DNA of 64,000 nt from NCBI RefSeq assembly GCF_027667425.1, contig NZ_JAQEGR010000003.1, positions 62,001 through 126,000 on the forward strand. Reading direction: 5' to 3'. This DNA comes from Fusicatenibacter saccharivorans (GTDB lineage Bacteria > Bacillota > Clostridia > Lachnospirales > Lachnospiraceae). Every line of letters starts with the position of its first letter. Position 1 is the first letter of the stretch. Under the pieces are notes generated by a model that searched no databases, had not been told where the DNA came from, and was given only the letters and a program-made list of their open reading frames with translations. Positions 43,585-52,543 of the stretch are shown here, piece by piece. A program made the position numbers and the translations under genes.

Positions 43585-46500
43585 GAGAAAACCTGTAAAA
43601 CTTACAAGAAGTGAGAAAACAGCCCTGAGGCGTACCGAAAAACTGGCAGTAAAATTAGAAAAAGAACAGGAAAGGGCAGATAAAATCCGCAGGAAAAAGG
43701 AAGCAAAAAGAGCTGCCCGTGAGGAAAAGAGGAGAAAAAAAGGAAGCAGAAAAAGTGGATCGCAGAGAAAGGATAAGAAACCTACACCGAATAAGAGGAT
43801 AGAAAAGAAGCATTCCTATTCAGAAAAGAAATCTTCTACCGGAAAGGTGAGATGTACCAATGTGAAAAGAAAACAGGAACGGAACATATCAGCACAGAAC
43901 TCCATTCCATACAGAGAGATGGCAAAAGACGGAATTTGCAGGGTTCAGGAAAAGTATTATTCCAAAACAATCCGTTTTTATGATATTAACTACCAGCTTG
44001 CCCAGAATGAAGATAAGAATGCTATTTTTGAAAACTGGTGTGATTTCTTAAATTATTTTGACAGCACCATACATTTTCAGATTTCCTTTATCAATCATCA
44101 CAGTAATATGAAGGAATTTGAATCCGTAATACAAATTCAGCCACAGAATGATGCTTTTGATGATGTGCGTATGGAGTATGCACAAATGTTAAGGGATCAG
44201 CTTGCAAAAGGGAATAATGGTCTGGTACGGACAAAGTATATTACTTTCGGAATTGAAGCAGAGAATATCCGGGAAGCAAAACCAAAACTGGAGCGTATTG
44301 AAGCCGATATTTTAAATAATTTTAAGGTTCTTGGTGTGTCTGCATATCCATTGAATGGAGAAGAAAGGCTGCAAATCCTCTATGAAACTTTTAATCCGGA
44401 AGAAAAAGTACCATTTCAGTTTTCTTATGACAGGATCTTACGTTCTGGCATGGGAACAAAGGATTTTGTAGCGCCTACCAGTTTTGTTTTTAAAGAAGGG
44501 AAAACCTTTCAGATGGGAAATACCATAGGTGCAGCGTCGTATCTTCAGATTTTAGCACCGGAGTTGACAGATAAAATGCTGGCAGAATTTTTGGATATGA
44601 ACAGAAACCTGATTGTAAATCTTCATATCCAGTCCATAGATCAGATGAAAGCCATTAAACTGGTAAAAAATAAGGTGACAGATATTAACCGTATGAAAAT
44701 TGAGGAACAGAAGAAAGCAGTACGTGCAGGATACGATATAGACATCATACCTTCTGACTTAAATACATACGGAGGAGAAGCCAAGCGGCTGTTGGAAGAT
44801 TTACAGTCCAGAAATGAGCGAATGTTTTTGGTAACAGTTCTTTTTCTGAATACAGCAAAAACAAAGCAGGAATTGGATAATGCAGTATTCCAGACTGCCG
44901 GGATTGCACAGAAATATAATTGTTCTTTACGACGTCTGGATTATATGCAGGAGCAGGGATTGATGAGCAGTATTCCGTTGGGAATGAATATGATTCCGAT
45001 TAAACGGGCATTGACCACCACATCTACTGCTATTTTTGTGCCTTTTACCACGCAGGAGTTATTTATGGGAGGAGAATCCCTATATTATGGCTTAAATGCG
45101 TTATCCAATAACATGATTATGGTAGACAGAAAGAAGCTGAAAAATCCAAATGGTCTGATTCTTGGTACGCCTGGGTGCTTTACTGGGGAAACAAAACTGC
45201 TGTTACCCGATGGAAGAAAAGTCAGCTTTTTAGAATTGTTTGCAGAGAAAGAGGAAGTTTTTGTCAATAGTTTTGATTTCCAGAAGCAGGAGCTTGTAAA
45301 AGCCAGAGGATATGACGTGCGGTGCACGAAAGAAGTTACGGAACTGGTAGAGGTAGAACTGGAAAATGGAGAAACAGTACGCTGTACTCCGGATCACTGG
45401 TTTCTTACGCAGTCGGCAGGATATGTGGAAGCCTGTAACTTGAAAGTAGGGGCAAAGTTTATACCGGAACATGAAGTGAAGGCAGTCCGTTTCCTGAGTT
45501 TAGAAGAAGCGGTTCCTGTTTATGATATTTCCGTAGAAGGCTATCAGAATTTTCTTTTATCTTGTGGCGTAGTGGTACATAACTCAGGAAAATCTTTTGC
45601 GGCAAAGAGAGAGATTGCCAATGTATTTTTTGCAACACAGGACGATATTATTATTGGCGATCCAGAGGGAGAGTATTACCCATTGGTACATGCACTGGGG
45701 GGACAGGTGATTCATATTTCCCCAACAAGCCACGATTATATCAATCCGATGGACATCAATCTGGATTACTCTGATGATGACAATCCTCTTGGATTTAAGA
45801 GTGATTTTATCTTATCTCTCTGCGAGTTGATTATGGGTTCCAGAAATGGAATTGAAGCAGAGGAAAAATCTGTGATAGACCGTTGTCTGCCATTGGTATA
45901 TCAGAAATATTTTGAAAATCCAATACCGGAAAATATGCCGGTACTTGGAGATTTATATGACTGCCTGAGAAAACAGGAAGAAGTACAGGCACAGAGGATT
46001 GCCACAGCGCTTGAAATTTATGTCAATGGCTCCCTGAATGTATTTAATCACCATACCAACGTAGAACTGAATAATCGCATTGTATGTTTTGATATTAAAG
46101 ATTTAGGAAAGCAGTTAAAGAAGTTAGGAATGTTGATTGTACAGGATCAGGTGTGGAACCGTGTGACCGTAAACCGTGTAGCCCATAAGTCTACCCGATA
46201 CTATATAGATGAGTTCCATTTGCTTTTGAAAGAAGAGCAGACTGCCGCTTATTCCGTAGAAATCTGGAAGCGATTCCGTAAATGGGGAGGTAAACAAAGC
46301 ATAATACTTAAAATATTGCAAAGGAGTATTGTGTATGCCGTCTTAATTGAAGCCGAAGGAAACAATTAAGAGTATAAGTGGAGAAGAAAACGGGAAGGGG
46401 GTTGCAACCCTAATCCGAGTGGAAGTTTCAGAATAATATTTGAAACACACGCAACGCATAGAGCCTGAACCCCATTCTGTGATGTTTGGGAATATAATGG

Positions 46501-46957
46501 CTCCACGAGGCTCCGCTGTCGTTTCGGTTTGTGTAAAAACACAGGACAAAAAGATATGCTATGCCGGGAATGAAGGGACATTCCGATGAAAATGAGTGAA
46601 AACTCCGGAGGGACAGATAAAAAACTGTCTGTTAATCACAAACAGATACCAACAGGAATTACGCAGAACATTAAAGACCTCCTTGCCAGCCGTGAAATTG
46701 AGAATATTTTTGAAAACTCTGATTTCATTTATATGCTGAATCAGGCGGCGGGAGATAGACAGATTTTAGCAAAACAACTGAATATTTCTCCGCATCAGCT
46801 TTCCTATGTGACAAATAGCGGAGAAGGAGAGGGATTGATTTTTTATGGAAATGTCATCATTCCTTTTAAAGACCGTTTTAATCATAATCTGCGCCTGTAT
46901 TCGCTTATGACAACCAGACCTTCGGATTTGGAAAAACACGCAGGAAAAGGTGTTTAG
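43565..46957 (+). CDS. virB4: VirB4 conjugation ATPase, interrupted by a mini-intein and a group I intron
   Basis: Exon 1 (43565-46291, 909 codons) and exon 2 (46646-46957, 103 codons plus stop) join in frame as RKWGG-IPTGITQN to give 1012 residues, including a 136-residue intein. The mature protein would be about 876 residues. A Lys/Arg-rich N-terminal 100 residues precedes the VirB4 N-domain. Walker A is GTPG (534-537), broken by the intein, resuming with SGKSFAAKRE. Walker B is YYIDEFHLLL near 878. The intron lies between Walker B and the conserved TGITQN motif. Unspliced RNA would stop at 46369 and lack about 100 C-terminal residues. The ATG at 43565 follows GGAGGG. It powers DNA/substrate secretion at the channel base. 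Confidence 0.93.
45176..45583 (+). other. Mini-intein in the Walker A motif of VirB4
   Basis: A 136-residue in-frame insertion. Residue 1 is Cys in block A (CFTGETKLLLPDGRKVSFLE). Block B is NGETVRCTPDHWFLTQ with the TxxH-type TPDH. Blocks F and G are VPVYDISVEGYQNFLL and GVVVHN, ending in His-Asn with Ser as the +1 extein residue. No homing-endonuclease blocks are present. The host sequence on either side reads GTPG|SGKS, so excision restores a perfect P-loop. All splice-junction residues expected for autocatalysis are present. Confidence 0.95.
46292..46645 (+). ncRNA. ORF-less group I intron in virB4
   Basis: A 354-nt insertion. The 5' exon ends in T (46291) and the intron ends in G (46645), as group I introns require. 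Core pairings can be drawn: P3 GTGGAG (46378-46383) with CTCCAC (46501-46506); P4 CGGG (46391) with TCCG (46414); P5 46399-46410; P6a GTTTCA (46425-46430) with TGAAAC (46441); P7 GCATAG (46456-46461) with CTATGC (46559-46564), preceded by J8/7 AAGATA (46551); P9 GGAATG (46567) with CATTCC (46579). A candidate guide GCCGTCTT (46337) can pair with the exon end with one mismatch. It matches the IA-like layout. No endonuclease gene is inside. Confidence 0.9.
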
Positions 46958-46993
46958 GATACGAGAAAGCAGAGAAAAAGGAAGTGATATACG

Positions 46994-49417
46994 ATGCAGG
47001 AACATAAATATCAGGCAAGAGAAAAGCCAGTCCGGGAGATAGAACGTGAGGAAAAAACAAAGATCAGACAGGAAGGAAGGGGGCTGGCACGAGATAGACC
47101 GATTGAAAAAGCATTATCAGAAAAAAATATAACGGATAAAGAAACCGTGCTTGCAGAGAAAGAAGAGCAGGAAGTTTCAGCCGGACAAAGAAAAAAGAAA
47201 CAAAACATGTTGAAAAAATTTGCAAGCCACAGAGAAGAAGACATAGATGGGAAGTTCTCCAGAGAACCTGTTACCATTTCAGAGTCGGCGGAGAAATTGG
47301 AAGGAGAGAATGGAAAGGAAGAAATATCAGAACATTCTCTCCGCATGGGAAATCTTCGGGTAAAAGCAAAGAACCAATCTTTCGAGAGCGAGAGTTCACA
47401 ACGGGACAGCCGTAAGAAAAAGCTGGTACAGGAACATGCCCGTAGGAGAAAAACAGAGGAAGAGAATGCTGTCAGTCCAGAAGATGGAAAGGGAAGGAAA
47501 CCGCAGGATAGCTCTTTAGAAAGTTTTCGGGAAAAGAAACAAAAGCAGAAGCGGTTGCAAGAAGAAGCAGGACGTTCCCAAAAGAAAATTTCTTTTTCCG
47601 ATGAGGGAAATGGCATGATCCGTGGTGCAGGAATGGGGATTGCCAAAAAAGGAATTTCTGTAACAGCCAGTGCCATTGAAAATTCTCTGCAAACACAGGA
47701 AACAGATGAAAATGCGGCGACAGAAGGGGCAAAGCAATCCGGAATACTTAGCGAACAAGCCTTACGTTATGCCGTAAAAAAGTCAAGACGACAGGTACAG
47801 TATCATAAAGGAAGATATAAAGAGGAGGAATCGGTAAAGAATTCCTTGCATTTTGATCCTATGCAGGGAACTGCAGACGATATAAAAACAGAGAGAGCAG
47901 GAAAACAGGCACAGGAGAGAAAACATCTGTTAAACCGTTTCTGGCAAAAACAGCGTTATAAAAAAGCAAGGCAGGCAGCACAGCAGGGAGAAAAGACAAC
48001 TGCGGAGGCAGCAAAGACAGCGCAGACTTTTTTAGAAAAAGCAAAAAGCATTGTGACGTCTTTTTTTAAGACACATAAGGGATTTTTTGGAATTGTGATT
48101 GCGATTCTTCTATTTGTCCTGATGATAGGTGTGGGAATGTCCAGTTGCAGTGCGGTATTTCAAGGGACTGTTTCTACAGTTGTAGGGACAACCTATGCCA
48201 GTGATGATGAAGATATTTATGCCGTAGAGGACGCCTACTCCAAATTAGAGGCAGAGTTAAATCAACAGATTAACAGTATGGAAGCCCGACATGAGGGCTA
48301 CGAGGAATACCGCTATCAGGTGGACGAGATTTCACACAATCCGTATCACCTGATTTCTTATTTTACAGCCTTATATGGGGACTTTACTTATGAACAGGTG
48401 GCAGGAGAAATAGAAGAAATCTTTCAACAGCAATACCATTTAACGACAGAAGCAACCAAAGAGGTTGTAACAGAAACAAAGAAAGTAAAAGTAGGAGAAT
48501 CTCTTGGAAAGGTTGTAACCAGTGGATATTGTAACTGTTCTATTTGCTGTGGAAGCTGGTCAGGCGGTCCGACAGCAAGCGGTGTCTATCCAAAAGCAAA
48601 CCATACCATTGCGGTAGATGCCAACAATCCGTTTGTACCCATTGGAACAAAGGTTGTAATGAATGGTGTGGAGTATACGGTGGAAGATACGGGAGCATTT
48701 GCCCGTTACGGCGTTCAGTTTGATGTTTATTATGATAATCATGCGGCGGCTTCTGCACATGGACATCAGACTTGGGAGGCTTTTATTGCGGACAGTAATG
48801 GAAAAAATGAGATTGAAGTCACAACAACAGAGGAAGTAAACCGTATGGACATTACCCTGACCAATAAAGGCTTGGATGCTGTTCTTCGCAGCCGCATGGA
48901 CGAAAATGAAGAAAAACGCTATGACATTTATAATACCACTTATGGAAATCGGGACTATCTCTTTGATAAAAATACCATTCCAATGGGTGGAGGAAATGGC
49001 GGTTTTGGGTATGAAATTCCACCGGAGGCTTTGACGGATGAACGCTTTGCTAATATGATACGGGAAGCAGAAAAATATTTGGGTTATCCCTATGTATGGG
49101 GCGGTGCATCTCCAAGCACCAGTTTTGATTGTTCCGGATTTGTATCATGGGTAATCAATAATTGTGGCAATGACTGGAATGTGGGACGACAGACTGCTGA
49201 CGGGTTACGTTCCTGTTGTGCTTATGTTCCGCCGGAACAGGCAAAGCCGGGAGATTTAATTTTCTTTCAAGGCACGTATGATACGCCGGGAGCAAGCCAT
49301 GTGGGGATTTATGTAGGCAATCAAGTGATGATCCACTGTGGTGATCCCATTCAGTATGCAAATATCAGTACCCCATACTGGCAGCAACATTTTATGGCAT
49401 TTGGCAGACTTCCTTAA
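46994..49417 (+). CDS. Transfer-associated peptidoglycan hydrolase (3D + NlpC/P60)
   Basis: An 807-residue protein of the CD1108-like ICE family. A long Lys/Arg/Glu/Gln-rich cytoplasmic region (1-355) precedes a membrane helix (about 362-385, FFGIVIAILLFVLMIGVGM). The outer part has a linker, a 3D double-psi barrel domain (about 505-595, TSGYCNCSICCGSWSGG; IGTKVVMNG; VEDTG) and an NlpC/P60 domain (about 692-807). The catalytic Cys is residue 713 in FDCSGFVSWVI and the His is in GASHVGIYVGN. It should open the cell wall locally for the conjugation channel (a VirB1-like role). It follows virB4 by 36 bases. Confidence 0.9.
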   Translation: MQEHKYQAREKPVREIEREEKTKIRQEGRGLARDRPIEKALSEKNITDKETVLAEKEEQEVSAGQRKKKQNMLKKFASHREEDIDGKFSREPVTISESAEKLEGENGKEEISEHSLRMGNLRVKAKNQSFESESSQRDSRKKKLVQEHARRRKTEEENAVSPEDGKGRKPQDSSLESFREKKQKQKRLQEEAGRSQKKISFSDEGNGMIRGAGMGIAKKGISVTASAIENSLQTQETDENAATEGAKQSGILSEQALRYAVKKSRRQVQYHKGRYKEEESVKNSLHFDPMQGTADDIKTERAGKQAQERKHLLNRFWQKQRYKKARQAAQQGEKTTAEAAKTAQTFLEKAKSIVTSFFKTHKGFFGIVIAILLFVLMIGVGMSSCSAVFQGTVSTVVGTTYASDDEDIYAVEDAYSKLEAELNQQINSMEARHEGYEEYRYQVDEISHNPYHLISYFTALYGDFTYEQVAGEIEEIFQQQYHLTTEATKEVVTETKKVKVGESLGKVVTSGYCNCSICCGSWSGGPTASGVYPKANHTIAVDANNPFVPIGTKVVMNGVEYTVEDTGAFARYGVQFDVYYDNHAAASAHGHQTWEAFIADSNGKNEIEVTTTEEVNRMDITLTNKGLDAVLRSRMDENEEKRYDIYNTTYGNRDYLFDKNTIPMGGGNGGFGYEIPPEALTDERFANMIREAEKYLGYPYVWGGASPSTSFDCSGFVSWVINNCGNDWNVGRQTADGLRSCCAYVPPEQAKPGDLIFFQGTYDTPGASHVGIYVGNQVMIHCGDPIQYANISTPYWQQHFMAFGRLP

Positions 49418-49437
49418 AAAGAGATGGAGGCAGGATA

Positions 49438-49734
49438 TTGAATAAGAAGTTACAAAAAGTGTTAGAGGAAATTGAAAAAACAGAAACAAAGATTACACAA
49501 TGGCAGGAACATTTGAAAATGCTGCTGATTCAGAAGAAGCAGTTGGAAGATACAGAAATTTTAAAGAGTATCCGTTCCATGCACCTTGAGAGCCGGGAGC
49601 TTTTGCAGGTTTTAGAAAAACTGCAGAAAGGCGAGTTTCAGCTTACCGGGAATCGTTACGAGAATCCACGCAAAAGTGATTTTTCAGAAAAAGAGGAAAC
49701 GAAGGAGGAAACAAATGGTGAACGTGAAATTTAA
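49438..49734 (+). CDS. DUF4315-family protein
   Basis: A 98-residue, almost wholly helical protein (LQKVLEEIEKTETKITQWQEH; LLIQKKQLEDTEILKSIRS), expected to form a coiled coil. DUF4315 proteins always seem to sit between the NlpC/P60 hydrolase and a DUF4366 protein in these ICEs; function is unknown. TTG at 49438 is the start, seven bases after GGAGG. It overlaps the DUF4366 gene by 20 bases. Confidence 0.83.
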   Translation: MNKKLQKVLEEIEKTETKITQWQEHLKMLLIQKKQLEDTEILKSIRSMHLESRELLQVLEKLQKGEFQLTGNRYENPRKSDFSEKEETKEETNGEREI

Positions 49735-50383
49735 AAAATGGCTGGCAGCCTGTATCGTAAGTATGGGAATTGCTTGCAGTACCGGTGCGACAGCATTTGC
49801 ATATACAGGGGAAGGAATACCGACAGAGCAGGGAACGGAAGCTCCTACTCCGATACCGGAGCAGACACCAGCCCCACAGGAGGGGCAGACGGAAGAGGAA
49901 ACACCGTTTTCTGTTCCGGGGAACGGACAGATTCTGGACGATAAGAACAATGACAGCACAAAGCAGTTTTTGACAGTTCAGACAAAAAACGGGAATACCT
50001 TTTTTCTTGTTTTAGACCGTTCCAGTTCTACCGAAAATGTGTATATGCTTTCTATGGTAGATGAAAATGATCTGGCAGAATTTGTTCCAGAAAAGAAGCC
50101 GCAGACAGAAACTCCGTCTGTGGTCATTCCGGAAACAGAGAAAAAAACGGAGGCAGAAAAGCCAGAGAAAAAAGCAGATAAGGCAGAAAATCAGACGGGT
50201 GTACTGCTTGCAATCGGTTTACTTGCGGCAGGCGGCGCAGGAGCCTATTACTATTTTAAGGTTGCAAAACCGAAAAAGGCAGAAACAGATGCCGAAGATG
50301 AAGATTTAGAATTTTATAACGGTCCGTATATCAATGAAGATGAAGATGAAGATACAGAGGACGCAGAAGAAACAGAAGAATAG
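49715..50383 (+). CDS. DUF4366-family surface protein
   Basis: A 222-residue protein. A signal peptide (KKWLAACIVSMGIACSTGATAFA) is followed by a Pro/Thr/Glu-rich stretch, a folded region (QFLTVQTKNGNTFFLVLDRS; VYMLSMVDENDLAEF), another Glu/Lys/Pro-rich linker, a C-terminal membrane helix (GVLLAIGLLAAGGAGAYYYF) and an acidic tail ending in many Asp/Glu. It is DUF4366, a membrane-anchored extracellular component of the Tn1549-type transfer apparatus. ATG at 49715 has GGAGG six bases before. Confidence 0.87.
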   Translation: MVNVKFKKWLAACIVSMGIACSTGATAFAYTGEGIPTEQGTEAPTPIPEQTPAPQEGQTEEETPFSVPGNGQILDDKNNDSTKQFLTVQTKNGNTFFLVLDRSSSTENVYMLSMVDENDLAEFVPEKKPQTETPSVVIPETEKKTEAEKPEKKADKAENQTGVLLAIGLLAAGGAGAYYYFKVAKPKKAETDAEDEDLEFYNGPYINEDEDEDTEDAEETEE

Positions 50384-50393
50384 AACAAAACAG

Positions 50394-50422
50394 GGACAGC
50401 TTATGAAAAGGTTGTCCTTTTT
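50394..50422 (+). terminator. Terminator of the transfer operon
   Basis: GGACAGC (50394-50400) pairs with GTTGTCC (50411-50417), followed by five T. It lies just before topB. Confidence 0.8.
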
Positions 50423-50440
50423 GAAAAGGAGAGGAACAAT

Positions 50441-52522
50441 ATGTTTTTAGTATTAGGAGAAAAGCCCAGTGTTGCACAGGCATTGGCAGAAGTATTAGGG
50501 GCAAAGAAAAGAGAAGACGGTTATCTGGAAGGAGAGGACTGTATTGTAAGCTGGTGTCTGGGACATTTGGCAGAGTATGCAGCCCCGGAAGTATATGATG
50601 AAAGGTATAAGAAATGGGAGTTTGCAGACCTTCCAATTCTTCCAAAGGCATGGGAGTTACGGATTGCCAAAGATAAAAAAGAGCAGTTTGATGTATTAAA
50701 AGAATTATTAAACCGAAAAGATTTGGAATATGTCGTAAATGCCTGTGATGCAGGTCGAGAAGGGGAACTGATCTTTAAAAGAGTGTATGATTTATCGAAA
50801 AGCAGCCTTCCAGTGAAAAGATTATGGATCAGTTCTATGGAAGAACAGGCAATCTGTAATGGATTTTCCAATTTAAAAAATGGAAAAGCGTATGAAAGAC
50901 TGTGCGAAGCTGCTGTTTGCAGGGCAAAAGCAGACTGGCTTGTTGGCATGAATGCCACCAGAGCATTTACAACTACTTATTATAAGAGAATGGTCGTAGG
51001 AAGAGTACAGACGCCCACTCTTGCTATGTTAGTGGAACGTCAGAAGAAGGTGGAAAATTTTGAGAAAGAAGCCTATTATCAGGTGGAACTTCCGGTGCTT
51101 GATTTTTTTGTTACATCAGAAAAAATGAAAAAAGAAGAAGAGGCAGATGCACTGGTAAAAATGTGCGAAGGAAACCCCATTCACATTTTAAAAGTGGAAC
51201 GCAAACAGAAAAAAACAAATCCGCCAAAGCTATATGATCTTACTACGCTGCAAAGAGAAGCAAACCGATTTTTTGGATATACCGCACAGGAAACATTGAC
51301 AGAGCTGCAGAAATTGTATGAAGAAAAATGGGTAACGTATCCCAGAACAGACAGCCAATATATCACAGAAGATATGGAACAGTCTGTACTGGAACTTTTG
51401 GATATTCTTTCAGATATGCTTCCTTTTTGTAGCAGGGAGCTGGTAGGGAGAAATGTAGGGGCAATCATCAATAACCAGAAGGTTTCCGATCATCATGCGC
51501 TCCTTCCAACGAAAGAAGCATGGAAACAGGATATAGGGACTTTATCGAAAAAACAGAAGGATATTTTCTATCTGATTGGACAGAGATTAGCACAGGCAGT
51601 TTCAGAAGCGGCGGTTTTTGAAGAAACAGAAGTATCGGCAGAATGTGCAGAACACCTTTTTGCAACAAAAGGGAAGAAGATGGTAGAACCGGGGTTTCAA
51701 AAAATTTTGAAAGCATTTCAGGAAAATATGAGAAAATCAGAAGAAACGGGAGAAAAAGAAGAAAAGGTTTCGATTCCGGAAAACATTTCAGATGGAATGG
51801 AAATAGCAGGAAGGAGACCGGAAAAGAGAAAGCGTTTTACAGCATCGCCAAAACCGTATTCAGAAGATACTCTGCTTTCTGCAATGGAAACAGCCGGAAA
51901 TCATTCTTTTGATGTGGGAACAGAGAAGAAGGGATTAGGAACTCCTGCAACAAGAGCGGGCATTATTGAGAAATTGGTGTCTTCCGGATATGCCGTAAGA
52001 AAGGGGAAGCAGCTTCTTCCTACGAAAGAAGGAATTGCATTGATTTCTGTATTGCCAGAAGAATTAAAATCAGCGGCTTTAACAGCAGAATGGGAGAATG
52101 AATTACTTCGTATGGAGAGAGGGGAAGTTATCAGCGAAACATTTATGGAGGACATTACGGAATTTGTCCAGAAATTGATTGCAGGTTGCGGGGAAATTCC
52201 AAAAGAGGAACGATACCGTTTTTACGAAAAAGAAAGTATCGGGAAATGTCCGGTATGCAGAAGTCCTGTGTATGAAGGGAAAAAGAATTTTTATTGTTCT
52301 TCCCATGATTGCAATTTTGCCCTTTGGAAAGAGAGCCGTTATCTCGTTGGAATGAAAAAGACGTTGGATCAGAAAATGGCAAAGGAACTTTTAGAGCATG
52401 GGAAAACCCGTGTGACTGATCTTTATTCCCAGAGGACGGGAAAGAAGTTTACAGCAGATTTATTGCTGGAACTGCAAGGGGATAGGGCAAGTTTTAAAAT
52501 GGAATTTCCAAAAAGAAAATAG
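50441..52522 (+). CDS. topB: Topoisomerase III (type IA)
   Basis: A 693-residue enzyme. The toprim domain starts FLVLGEKPSVAQALAEVLG and has VVNACDAGREGELIF. The catalytic Tyr is residue 300 in VTYPRTDSQYI. A C-terminal Cys-containing zinc motif is visible (GKCPVCRSPVYEGKKNFYC). ICE-encoded TopB proteins act on single-stranded or partly unwound element DNA during replication or transfer. It is slightly longer than E. coli TopB (653). A strong GGAG ribosome site precedes the ATG. Confidence 0.94.
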   Translation: MFLVLGEKPSVAQALAEVLGAKKREDGYLEGEDCIVSWCLGHLAEYAAPEVYDERYKKWEFADLPILPKAWELRIAKDKKEQFDVLKELLNRKDLEYVVNACDAGREGELIFKRVYDLSKSSLPVKRLWISSMEEQAICNGFSNLKNGKAYERLCEAAVCRAKADWLVGMNATRAFTTTYYKRMVVGRVQTPTLAMLVERQKKVENFEKEAYYQVELPVLDFFVTSEKMKKEEEADALVKMCEGNPIHILKVERKQKKTNPPKLYDLTTLQREANRFFGYTAQETLTELQKLYEEKWVTYPRTDSQYITEDMEQSVLELLDILSDMLPFCSRELVGRNVGAIINNQKVSDHHALLPTKEAWKQDIGTLSKKQKDIFYLIGQRLAQAVSEAAVFEETEVSAECAEHLFATKGKKMVEPGFQKILKAFQENMRKSEETGEKEEKVSIPENISDGMEIAGRRPEKRKRFTASPKPYSEDTLLSAMETAGNHSFDVGTEKKGLGTPATRAGIIEKLVSSGYAVRKGKQLLPTKEGIALISVLPEELKSAALTAEWENELLRMERGEVISETFMEDITEFVQKLIAGCGEIPKEERYRFYEKESIGKCPVCRSPVYEGKKNFYCSSHDCNFALWKESRYLVGMKKTLDQKMAKELLEHGKTRVTDLYSQRTGKKFTADLLLELQGDRASFKMEFPKRK

Positions 52523-52543
52523 AAAGATGAGGAGGGATTGCTC

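Noticed and set aside
45176..45583. Frameshift or assembly error in virB4
   Set aside because: The insertion is in frame, has all intein blocks, and its removal restores GTPGSGKS exactly.
46292..46645. Insertion sequence, MITE or group II intron
   Set aside because: No terminal inverted repeats, no target duplication, no GTGYG start and no domain V; group I core pairings fit instead.
46586..46957. Independent 123-aa gene starting at 46586
   Set aside because: Its first 20 codons lie in the group I intron and the rest is the missing C-terminus of VirB4; it is exon 2.
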